Source of the DNA: Rhizophagus irregularis
Taxonomy: Eukaryota; Glomeromycota; Glomeromycetes; Glomerales; Glomeraceae
DNA length: 64,000 nt
Direction: 5' to 3'
Assembly: GCF_026210795.1 (NCBI RefSeq)
Contig: NC_089441.1
Span: 868,001-932,000 of the forward strand
This document shows, piece by piece, positions 23,768-34,849 of the stretch. The stretch's first letter is position 1, and every line of letters starts with the position of its first letter. The notes beneath the pieces are model-generated. The model made no database searches and had not been told where the DNA came from. It worked only from the letters and a program-made list of their open reading frames with translations. The translations under genes and the position numbers were made by a program.

Positions 23768-24014
23768 CAGTGTTGTGACTGGGACTGGGACATGTCCTTG
23801 GATGGGACAGGACGGGACAGTCCAGGACTTGGACAAGATGTTGTTGATGTCCAGGACAAAAATTCATTATAAGAGGATATATGATTTATATATATGATTT
23901 ATATATAATATTAATAAATTGGACAATATTTTGGACAGGACAGGACGGGACAAATGAAATTGGACTTGGACAGGACATCGAAATTTTGTGGGACACTGTC
24001 CCGCCACATCACTG
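23768..24014. mobile_element. hAT-type MITE, 247 bp, with 8-bp target duplication
   Basis: Ends are CAGTGTTGTGACTGGGACA and its imperfect inverse (CAGTGATGTGGCGGGACA read from the right). The element is flanked by a perfect 8-bp duplication CGGTAGAC (23760-23767 and 24015-24022). CAGTG ends and 8-bp duplications are hAT hallmarks. Inside are GGGACAGGAC repeats and an A+T core; there is no coding capacity. The joined flanks read continuously, so excision or insertion was recent. Confidence 0.9.
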
Positions 24015-24022
24015 CGGTAGAC

Positions 24023-26084
24023 TCTGTGCGACGGCTGAATTTCTCACATAAAATTTTACTCTTGTCCTCTCATACACCGCACTTTGCACCAATAGAATTT
24101 CGCAAAAAACAGTATAAACCCGAAAATGTCAGTCACGTTACTCTGTCTCATCAAAGGAAAATACGACTGCAAATTGCTTATATTATTAGTATGTTATATC
24201 CCGTAACCTAACCACTACACTATTTATATACGATAGTAAAAGAAAGCAATGAAATTTTCATTCTACATTTTCTGTTTTTACTATTTATATTGATGACATA
24301 TTTTAAAACTATTTCTTGAACTCCGCAGTAATATCTGTGGGTGAATCCCACGTATTCCGCTAAAGAATTCTATTGATTTCCAATGAGATTTACGATACAC
24401 GAAAATCTCAGAAACTGATCCACATATTTCTATTAGCTGGAAAATATGATTCTTTTATACTTTGCGCATGGAAATGGGAAATTAACCCGTTTTACTTAGT
24501 TGGATTATATAAAAATTATGTAATTTTTTCTACGATTATGTTTCTATGTTAGTAAAATTTCATCAGGGTACTTCAATAATTGGTGCTAAAAAGAAGATTC
24601 GAATTGGTTTTTCACTCTTTCGGATCACCCTGAAAACGGCAATCCGTTGAATGCTATTACCGATCTGTATTAAATCACCCAAATTAATGTGTTGAGTTAC
24701 GCAACCTTATCCTAAATCTGTGTAATGAGCGATTAAACTATATTTGTAATTTTGAGATAACTAAGTTAATGAAAATCTCCGAAGCAATTCGTTTCGCTCA
24801 ATTTCATTTTAACCTATTTACCACATCATGATCCGCAAAATGCAAATCGGGATTTTGCGTGCGTAATGGAAAGAAATGTGGCAAGAAACGCAAGCTATTA
24901 CTTCTATTTCATATCATACGATGGATTGTATTACGCTCAAATCCTATTATCATTACCGTTTAAGGGCAATTACGTTTTATAAATCAGTCACTCGTTCAGA
25001 TCTGCAAAATGTAAATCTGGGAAATCGTTACTAAGGATTTAAAGTTGCGTAATTGATGTAGTAATAAACATTATTCAAATATAAATGGAAATCTTTGGAA
25101 ATTTTATATTGAAACTTCTGATCGTAATCAGACAAAAGGGTATGATCAGGCAATTCATAGATATTGTCTAGATATAAGGTATGTTACAGTGTATTTGAAT
25201 ACTTATGGAACTCTGAAAGAATTAGAAATGAAAAACACGCCAGAACTTTCGGGAAAAACGTGATAAGTTATGCACCTCTTTTTCTATGATCATATTATTG
25301 TTATCATCTGTCGATCTATTTGTTCTTATTACGACTTAAGAATATAATAGATGTAATGTTAAGTAACTTCTACAAATAATTACAATAAAGTTGTAATATT
25401 AACATTCAAATAAATTGTTAGTAATTTTATGAAATATTATGTCATTTAAATTGTATATTACACAGCGAAGTTAATCTAGTAGAAAATTCATTGAGAGTCA
25501 TGTGATAAAGCGAATCATGAGATGAGACAATTTGGTAACCAATTAATGATGCATATCAACTAATAAATGATACAATGTATATCTAAAATGATAATCTTAT
25601 TTTCGTGTTTCATTTTTTTTAATTTTTGTATACCAATAATGAGTCTGGCTGACATAAAATGCTTGATTTTTTTCGCATTAAGATGTCAGTCCAAATCATA
25701 ATGCTAAATAATATTGGTACTGTTAATGCCGTAACTCCGGCCAAAACTACTATGATTTATATCAGTTGCGTATCATTTAGAGTCATTAGATTGTTCTATA
25801 ATAATGACACATAAAATACAGATACGATATTTATGTAGTATTGTTAATAAAAATTTTTTTTGTCAATTTTTTTGTATAGCCATTATTTGATCGATTAATC
25901 ATGACCGCATGACGACTCTTTATTCAAAATGAATTAATACGTACGGTGTCAAGTAGAAATGTGACTTCGTGATAATTATTCATGAGTCGTAATATTACGA
26001 CACATAAGTTTTAAACAGTTGTAATAACTAAAAGCGAGGATAAAAAAATGGTAATAACCATTTAATAGTGGTCATATACATCTC
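24023..26084. other. Gene-free region with SINE-like remnant
   Basis: Read on the minus strand, TAGTGTAGTGGTTAGGTTAC at 24222-24203 resembles a tRNA D-arm/A-box, suggesting a tRNA-derived SINE head whose body would continue toward 23650 and be split by the MITE. The rest (24300-26080) has no supported gene; duplicated phrases such as ATCYGCAAAATG occur at 24831 and 25000. Confidence 0.35.
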
Positions 26085-26110
26085 ATGGTGGTTCATGACG
26101 GTTGTTCCGA

Positions 26111-26119
26111 TATATATAG
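26111..26119 (+). promoter_or_regulatory. TATA box of the Crinkler-type gene
   Basis: TATATATAG about 110 bases before the chosen ATG. Between them is a short tandem repeat of ACAAAACTTGCATTA (26170-26226) that probably forms the 5' leader. Confidence 0.6.
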
Positions 26120-26225
26120 GCGCTTGGACTTTTGCATTTTGAGCAATTTGAAAGCAAGAGCATTTGCATTAACAAAACTTGCATTAATTATGAAAAACAA
26201 AACTTGCATTAACAAAACTTGCATT

Positions 26226-28452
26226 ATGAAAACAAAAGAGCCGACGGTGGACGAAATTAAAAAATATAAAACGAAGGAGCTCATTGACTTCTTGCGGCAG
26301 AAGGAGGACGACTTGGAACTTGAGGAGGAGGACTTGGAAATTGTTCGCAGGCAAAGGGTTAATGGCCGTGACTTTTTAAAGATAACTGAAGAAAAGCTTG
26401 AAAAATGGGGTATGTCTGGTGGTCCGGCGGCTAGACTTGCCGACTTTTCCGAGGAATGTAAGGAGAGAAAGTTGCGCTCGTTCTTCTCGCACAAGATCCA
26501 GAAAGACTTGAGTGGGGTTTGCATTAACGATATTCTTCGTAGGATAAGAAATATTGGACCAGTTAACGATATTCTTCATAGGATAAGAAATATGGGACCA
26601 GTTATAGATAGTAATGAGGCTATGCGTTGTGAGTATATTTCTACAATCTTGCATAACCTAGGGCAAACCATTTCAGGCGAGTGTATAATATATTGATTAC
26701 CTTAGTCTCTGCTTTCTTTATACTAGATAAAGGGTCCACTGATATATTCCGTGTCATTGCAAAATTTGGCTATCTGCCTCGACAAGGTACGTATAAGTTG
26801 GTATTCTTTAATAGCATTGTTCTATTTCTAACTTTCAGTCTTTTTCAGCTGACCTTGGTGGTATGTCGTTACCTTCTAATCTGGTAATAAGATCTTCCAA
26901 TGAAGGTGTTAATCCTAATGATCCAGCCGTCAGTCTAAGATTTGATATCATAAATCCTTTGGTCAGAGAACTTATGAATAAAAAGGTCATACTTGTTCAG
27001 GCACCTCCCTTCGCCGGAAAAACGGCAATTACCCAAATTTTGGAGCACTCCTTGGTTAATGCGCCAGAATACTCTCATTATAGGGTAATCCGAATTTCAT
27101 TGATTTGGAGAGGAGGTATCAATTGGGATAATTTTGGAGAGATGTGGGAGCAAATTGTTGGTGTAACTTGGAAAGAATGGGTACGTCAGTGCGATAAAAT
27201 TCCATCAATATTGATAATAGATGAGGCTCAATTGATTTACTCGGATAAAGAAATTACTGACAATGACGAAAAAACTGCAGATCAATTCTGGATGACTATT
27301 AAAGGCCTCCTTCAGGAAGTATCAGGTATAAATATTATAATGTTTGCAGCCTATGGATATAGAAGTTCTAATCATACAGGATTCTCAACTCCTGTCAAAT
27401 TACCGAAAGAATATTGCAAAAGTCTTATTGATATCAATTTTTCCCCAAGCGAGTTAAGAACATATGTTCATAAGTTCTGTAATAGTTACCTCAAATTAGA
27501 TCAGCAAAGCATCTTAGAATTATATAAATATATCCAAGTGGCAACAGAAGGACATGCGGGTTTGGTTAGCCACATCTTGAAGTATTTAGAAGTTGTAATG
27601 AATAATCAAAAAGCCCTAAACTGGGTTGAAGCATTCAAATGCTTAAATTCAAAGGATTTTGATTCATCTATCTATACCAACGTCCGTGCTGTACCAAATG
27701 TTCAATCACTTAAAAAGAATGGGGATGGGAAATTAAAATTATGTGAGGATACTTATATAAATGGAAAAGTTCCTTTCTCAATAAATAACATGGATCCAGA
27801 TGCTTCTTATCTAGTCAAAACTGGAGTACTTGCGGTTATGGACGATAAATATTTAACTTTTGCAGCACCTCTTCTTAGGCGGTCATTTTTTCAGCAATAT
27901 TATGGAATTGAAGATAGTGTTGATATTGCTCCCGCAGATTTATATCATTTTATTGTAAAGGTTTTCACAGCAATGTGTAATGAAAATAGTGGGAAAATTT
28001 TAAGAGAAACGCTTGGATTTGGATATGACGGAAGAATCCTGGAACAAACGTGGCAGAAGGAATTTTATAGAATTGGCACATGGGTATTGGGAAAAAATAA
28101 ATTTTTGTCATGTGAAGTAGGTTCAGTTTTTGGATGTGCAGGAAGGATAGATTTCTACGTGAACGAGTTAGATTGGGCCATAGAACTTTTGAGAGATGGT
28201 GAAGATATGCAAAGGCACGAGGACAAATTTGAACCTATAGCAGGAAAATATAAAGAGATTGTTAAATATGCAAAAAGTACAGCTATTATTGATATTCGCA
28301 GTGTAAATTTTACTGATAATACTCGCAGTGAAGCAAAAAATGTTCAAAAAATGAGGAAGGATTTCATATACGTGTCATGCTCCAAAGATTTTGATGCATT
28401 TAAAATAGAGAGTTTTGGTAAAGAAACTGTATTTATTAGGTCTCAAGATTAG
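26226..28452 (+). CDS. SAM-domain Crinkler-type protein with P-loop NTPase and nuclease-like C-terminus
   Basis: Exons 26226-26628, 26727-26786 and 26849-28452 join in frame to 688 residues. Residues about 5-80 are a SAM-like domain (KYKTKELIDFL ... GRDFLKITEEKL ... GGPAARL). A linker holds a short internal repeat, NDILRRIRN/NDILHRIRN, then the NTPase: Walker A in APPFAGKTA (Lys212) and Walker B ILIIDEA (274-280). The C-terminal part has CAGRIDF...WAIELL (about 585-601), fitting the restriction-endonuclease-like fold of Crinkler-type proteins. Such proteins are nuclear-acting effectors or nucleic-acid enzymes; AM fungi carry many. No secretion signal is visible. A second ATG at 26190 in the same frame is possible. 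Intron 2 has a CTAAC branch site. Confidence 0.85.
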
Positions 28453-28795
28453 TTTATTCTTCAATCAGACAAAGTAATATGTAACACATTGTTTCTTTTG
28501 AGCAAAATGTGAAATAATAATAAAAATCTTGACGCTAAAGAAAAAAAGGATGTATTTTTACTGATAATACTCGAAGTGAAGCAAAAATGAGGAAGGATTT
28601 CATATACGTGTCATGCTCCAAAGATTTTGATGCATTTAAAATAGAGAGTTTGGGTAAAGAAACTGTATTTATTAAGTCTCAAGATTAGTTCATTCTTCAA
28701 TCAGACGAAGTAATATGTAACACGTTGTTTCTTTTGAGCAAAATGTGAAATAATAATAAAAATCTTGATGCTAAAGAAAAAAGGATGTATTTTTT
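28304..28795 (+). repeat. Tandem duplication of the Crinkler-type gene's 3' end
   Basis: About 248 bp covering the last ~145 coding bases plus 3' flank (28304-28551) repeat immediately at 28552-28795. The second copy lacks about 12 bases (the NVQK region) and has scattered substitutions, yet keeps SCSKDFDAFKIESLGKET and the stop. It has no promoter or start and is a non-functional tail copy. Confidence 0.9.
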
Positions 28796-30300
28796 TATTA
28801 ATACTCAAAGAATGAGTTACATGCAATGCTTATTATAATTATTTGTTTTAATTAAAAATAATATTATGAAGAGATTATTTTGCATGGACTTTTTGCAAAT
28901 TAGAAATTTTGAATGATATAAATGATATATTATTTTAGCTGGTTGAAGAAAACCTATACCAAAATTTTTTGTGTTGGAGATTGCTGCGCAGTGTGCTGCA
29001 AAATTTCATTATACCTAACCCCTTGGAAAAATCATTTCAGTACTAGTACATGATTTAAATTACGATTTAGTAACCCTACAATGAATGTTGGAAATCCACA
29101 ATTCCTTTTTTATTTTTATAAAAATCATATAATAAAAAAGCAATTGAATTTATCAGTCATACAAATAATTTAAATAGTTTGCAATTATAATTACATAAAA
29201 AAAATCCAAAGATTTTTTATTTCAAGTTTAATTATTATTCCCAATATATTGTATTATAAACAAATGATTTTTGTCATGTATTAAATTATTAAATTTTTTT
29301 TTCCTTTTTTTATTCTTTTTTTTATTATACAAACTTGTAAAATATGAATCAAATCTCACCTATATATTTTTTTCCAATCCCTATTAATTTAAATTATTGG
29401 CAAAGGATAAGATAATTATACTACATTTAGCAAATCATAGCTTCTCGATCAAATTATTTAAAAATGTATTATCTATACGATAAGAAAAGAAAGTGGATGG
29501 AATTATATTTTTTCCATTATATTAAGATTTGTATTATTAATATGAATAGATATAATAGTCTCAACTTTGACTAGTTTGTATGAATTTGTGTTAAATTTAA
29601 TGTGTGATAATCCTGAAATAATTTTTGAATCAGGTGATTTCTTAAAATTATTCATTTTTTTCAAATGTCACGAGTTGGATTTGATAGAAAAAATGAGTCA
29701 CCTGACCTGATATACCACATGTAGCAACCGCTGATTATTGTTCACGTTATCCCGATTATTTATAATGTATGTAAATACTGAATTACAGAAATCATGATTT
29801 ATGAGTCATCACGAATTAAGTAATACAAGTAATACATACTATTTTTTCTCTTTATTCTCTTTAATCCCACATTACGTATATATACGTACGTATTTTATGT
29901 ATGTATGTACATAGTACGTATTGTGTATATATGTAAAACCAAGGGGGATGAAAAAGCTTATTTTTGATTTTACAAAAATAATTTCTTTCTTGATCTGATG
30001 CGCTTGTGCATTTGTTTTATTTGTTTTTTGATTTTACGTCTTTTTTTCTTTCTTAACTTGTTGTTTTGATGTACTCGCGCATAAGTAGTAGTATCTGGGC
30101 CAGAACATAACTAAAAAAACACAGTTTACATATAGAAATCAAAGAAAAGGGTCAAGTTGTATTATTTTATTATATATCTATACTATGTCCGAACTTCTCT
30201 GCTCAAATTTTTGTTTTTAACAACCCAAATAATATTTTATTTTATTTTTTAACCCTATTAATTATAAACTGGTTGTAAGTTTTAAGGTAAGTGGTTTTTT
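28796..30300. other. Gene-free spacer
   Basis: Mostly A+T-rich; 29877-29935 is rich in TACGTA and TATGTATG alternating repeats. No gene recognised. Confidence 0.5.
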
Positions 30301-30301
30301 T

Positions 30302-30361
30302 TTAACCTGAACGAAGCTTGCCACCTCTACGTGGTGTTCAGGAGAAACAGCTGTAGGTTAA
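30302..30361 (+). ncRNA. Candidate RNA hairpin, unknown family
   Basis: TTAACCT (30302) pairs with AGGTTAA (ending 30361); inside, CCTGAAC pairs with GTTCAGG as an alternative, with CCAC/GTGG nested. G+C is higher than the flanks. I cannot assign it to a known family; it may only be a miniature element end. Confidence 0.25.
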
Positions 30362-30830
30362 TTTACCAAACATCTGGCCAAGAGCAAGCATCATTTAAAT
30401 TACATGTTTTAGTTTTTTTTACGCCACTTTAGTATGGTTTTCTTATATTTTGTAATTATTACGATTTTTTTTAAATTTTTGCATTTGTAGATAAAGGAAC
30501 TGATGGTATCCGAAGATGAAAGACGTAAAAATGTTTATTCACGTATTTCGTGCGATGATCATAAAACTGACGCATGGCTGTATACTTTATTAAGTTGAAA
30601 TATCATGATGATTCTTTGGATGTTGCACAAAGCTAACCATTTGGATGTTGTGTAATCTAAATATTTAGTTGTTTACACGAGCATTGCATGAAAAAATTCA
30701 TTTAAGATTTTTTTATATGAAATAGTATTCCTAAGTACAATTTAAATAGAGTTTAAATAATTAATCCAAATGATATCCAAATTAACACAAGTTTCTCAAT
30801 TTTCCTTTGAAGAATCACCGTTTGTAAAAT

Positions 30831-32186
30831 ATGATTATATTATTTGTTACATTTATAAGCTTAATTATGCCCAATGTCTACGCTCAAGAATATAATCCTA
30901 CTTCTGATACCTACGATAATTTAATCAATGTACTACTGCCACGGCATTACTTATCATTTCATCATATAAAAGCAGATATAAACATTTAATTGGTCTATTT
31001 GAATGTTGTATTCTATGGGTATATTTATTTTTTTTCCCTCCTATTTATAATTATTTTGTTTATAAGAGCACTTCTAAATATGATTTTGTATGTATGATTT
31101 CGTGCATAATTTTATCAACATATTTTGTTGGTACATTCATATATGTAATTAAAAATAACGTAATTAAAATTATTGATAAACCTACAAAACCTCAACAACG
31201 GCAGAAACTTAGCACAAATCAATATATAATTTTAAGTTTATTAAGTATAATATTTGGTTCAGTAGTTATTCCAACATTTTCATTTACTTATGCAATATTT
31301 TGGATTAGAAAAGATGTTATAATTGAAAAAATTACTTATGAATGGTATATAGTAGTTTCAACAATATTTATTTTAATAGTTTTTATATTACTATTATTTG
31401 GTCGTCCACTTTTAGCGTTTTATTTTTATTTAGTAGTTTCAATAGGTTTATGTTTTTCTATAGCTTATTCAAGTAATTCTTATTTTACAAAATTAGTTTT
31501 GGTATTTATGACTTATTTTTTGGCACGAATATTTGATAGTGAAGTTTTATTAGGTAAATTTGTTAAAAGTATTGATGAATCAGCGTTTGTAAGAGATCTC
31601 TTTTATGTAGTTCATAGATGTTTTAGTTATTTCGCTAAGATTGATAGCACTAGAATGCTTAGAATTTATATTGGTAAGTTTTTTTTTTTAAAAAAAAAAG
31701 ATATATCATGAAAATATGACTTATTCATATAAATTAAAATTGTGAAACATTTTTGTAGATGAAGCTGCTGACAAAGCCATTGATGATATGGATATAAAAT
31801 TTATGGTTACAGATTATGTCAGTTTTGAAAAAGCTGAAACTACAATTCGGTATAATAGTAATGCTCCTCGAAGTGCTCATTATATTAAGAATATGTAAGA
31901 TTATTTATTAAAATGCTTTTTAGTTTGACGGTCTCAATAATGTTACTTTTTTTTTTATCAATATAGACGGTATTCTAACTGTTATCTAAACATCACGGTT
32001 AATGATGAAACCACGGTAAAGATTTATTATTTAATATTAAATAATTTGAAGAATAAAATTATTAAAGAATTCTTTCATTAATAGGATTACCCTCTTGATG
32101 GAGTACAAAAGAATATGTTGTTTCAAACAACCAAACTTCTAAATGGAATCATTTTGACCATGACTTTTCTTGATGAAAAAAATTAA
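30831..32186 (+). pseudogene. Multi-TM membrane protein gene with one frameshift
   Basis: From ATG 30831 a signal-like start (MIILFVTFISLIMPNVYA) runs about 35 codons. One base is then missing near 30935 and the reading continues in another frame with TTATALLIISSY and five or six further membrane segments to exon end 31673. Exons 31759-31894, 31967-32015 and 32085-32186 follow with proper GT/AG junctions and consistent phases, ending DEKN-stop. Only one lesion is seen, so an assembly error or very recent decay are both possible. The layout (about seven membrane spans after a signal peptide, soluble tail) is receptor-like, but no family motif is recognised. Confidence 0.6.
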
Positions 32187-33770
32187 TAAGAGAATAAATT
32201 GCATACTTTATTCTAATGAATAACTAATAATTCTTATAGGTTAAAATACATGGGAAGGAAGTTACAGTTATCTTTGATTAAACATTTAGATAGTGTCAAG
32301 ATTTTCAAGTTGGGCGACTTTGTTATGTTTACTCAACTAGAACAAATGTGTTGAATAAATTTATATCATAATTTATTCAAATTTAACCTTTTATGAATGT
32401 TGTTAATACACCAAACTTTAACCAAAAGCTTTTTGTGAGTACTAACGCTAGAAGTTTAGAAGATTATATAACGAGTATTTGAATCATGTAATTATTTACT
32501 ATTGCATTGTTACATAATTATTGAGCTTTTAACGTTGAAAATTAGAATCAATTCTCTGCGGAAAAAAATAATCATCTCAAAGTGAATTATCTGCGAAAAG
32601 AGAATAATCGTATGATATACTTTTCAAATACGTTATGGAAAATATGTAAATATTTTATTTAAATTTAATGTATTAAAAAATTATCCGAATTATAGTGATT
32701 TCATTGATTAGCTGAAAAATTTACTTAAAATGATTACATGTAAAAAATAAGCAAAATGTTAATATAACAATAGTATTAAAATGATATAGATTATTAAAAT
32801 AATTTTGTTTGAAGTTGATGAATTAATCCTAGAAATGTGTAAGATGATATTGATAAATGAACATTATTCACTTAACTAAGAAGAGGAAAGTAAAATAAAT
32901 TAATTATGAAAAAATAACTGCAAAAAAAAAAATAAACATTGTTCTTAAATATTATATTCTTGTACACAATAATTAGCTTATTAAATTCATTTTCATAATA
33001 ATACCAGTCAAATGACTAATTAATGTAAAAATTCCTTACACAAGGCCACATATAATTTTCCCAAATATGGTCAATAATAGTACAATATATATTCATATAA
33101 GTTTTTCGGAATGTTTTTATTTTAAAGTTTTTGCAATATAAGAAAAAAAAATAATACTAATTAAATCTTTTTTTCTGACTATTTCAAGGGTGCTGAGCAA
33201 TTTTATTTAGTATAACTTGTTTAGTTTAGACCATAGCTTCTGAGAAAACGCACACTATGGCGTTGAGCGCCAGTGGTGTGATTTACACCGTAAAAGTTTA
33301 TTTTTTTTTAATTTTTTTTTTCAGTACACCATATTACACTCGTAGCTGCTAGATACAATTGATACATGGCTATTTTTTTATCAAAATAATTTTGTGTAAT
33401 ATGTAAAAATAAATTATTTGTGATTCATGCGTTAGTATAGAAAAGTTTTGAAATTATGAATAACAAATTGCTACTCTTAAGTCAAAGTTGTAATTATGGC
33501 CGCACGTTAGAAGTCACGTGATTGATTGTGATTTGCGCAGCTGATCGCATTATGAAAGAGACATGATTAATAAAAAAAACTCAACCTTTCCCACTTTATA
33601 TTTAGAACATTGGGTGGTAGTTCCTCCAATCAAAATTTCATTAACCAGAACTAGGTTAGCCGCAAAAATCTTCATGAATTGGCTATCAGAACGTACATAT
33701 GGGCTAAAATGACCAAAAAATTTTTTAAATAAACTACTTCACCTAGTAATGTCAAATATTTTTAATACTG
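32187..33770. other. Gene-free spacer
   Basis: A+T-rich; no gene. An alternative last exon of the membrane-protein gene (32241-32281, VKIHGKEVTVIFD) is possible after an AG at 32240 but lacks a clear donor. Confidence 0.4.
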
Positions 33771-33776
33771 ACTAGT

Positions 33777-34060
33777 GTTCACCTGTTGTCTACGACAACA
33801 GTTAATATGTAATTCCGGCCAGAATTAAAAGATCTGCAAAGAATATCCTTTTTGGAAATTTGAGCAACACAATTTTTTTAATTTCTCTGAAAGTAACAGA
33901 AGACAAAATTTCCTTTTTTGGAAATTTGCGTAACCGACAATTTCCTTTTATGGAATCCCGTGTAACCCAAAATTTCAGTTTTTCGCCAGAAATAAAATTT
34001 CCTTTTTGGTCTTGTGTAACATTGGCGACGAATAGGAGTAGGGTTACACAATTCAAATGA
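33777..34060. repeat. Short imperfect repeats TTTCCTTTTTGGAAATTTG
   Basis: Four related copies of a phrase like TTTCCTTTTTTGGAAATTT followed by GYGTAAC occur at about 33845, 33908, 33941 and 33998. A CTGTTGTC-TAC-GACAACAG hairpin stands at the left edge (33783-33801). Both strands are open by composition only. Confidence 0.5.
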
Positions 34061-34849
34061 CTTATTTATATGGTTAATCTAAACATAACGCCCACGTGAT
34101 TGCAGTGTTTTTTAATATATAGATTCAAATTTATATAGATGAGATGCAGCAAGAAGAAAATTAATCTATCAAAAACCTGAGAGAAATTATTAAATTAAAA
34201 TATTAGTAAAGCCATATGTAAAATTATTTTTATGTATGCTGTATATTTTTATATTTTATTTATTATTTTGATTTAAATATATAAGTATAAAACATTTACA
34301 TGATATAAATTATTATTCAGATGGCTTATAAAAAGAACTCATTTATCACTTCAATGATCTTTTTATTGAAACTGAACCTCTTTATAGACAGAATTAAAAG
34401 AGTGTTTGTGAAATGAATATATTAAGTATTTATTAAAATGTATAAGTATATCATTCTAGAATTTATTAGAATATAATAATACTTGTATTATAATAAAAAA
34501 TATATCCTATGAATTTTGGGAAATTCCTTTACATGTACTGTAATCCTTGATTCTCAATTTGAGCAAGATAATCAAAATCTGAGACTCGGTTTAATAGTAC
34601 AAACTAAAGAAGTTGAAAATCATCCTAATTTAACTTGGATTTTTAGAGTTAATAGTACATTTTCTTGTTGTGTGGTGAACAGTAACAGATTTTTTACTCA
34701 AATTGTCTTGTAGAGTTTGTTCTGAATTCATATTCTCGTCAGAATTATTAGTTTGTTTATAATTAAAAACTACAAAATTTAATTATGATTATTTAATAAA
34801 AATTCTAAATCATATCAGATATAAAAATAAAAGTAAATCACAAATATAT

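Noticed and set aside
26093-26654. Minus-strand proteins opposite the SAM-domain exon
   Set aside because: Low-complexity mirror of a well-supported coding exon.
30490-30600. C/D box snoRNA
   Set aside because: GATGA- and CTGA-like words occur, but spacing and terminal stem are wrong.
33802-34060. Overlapping small proteins on both strands
   Set aside because: They follow the imperfect TTTCC/GGAAA repeats, which are open on both strands by composition.
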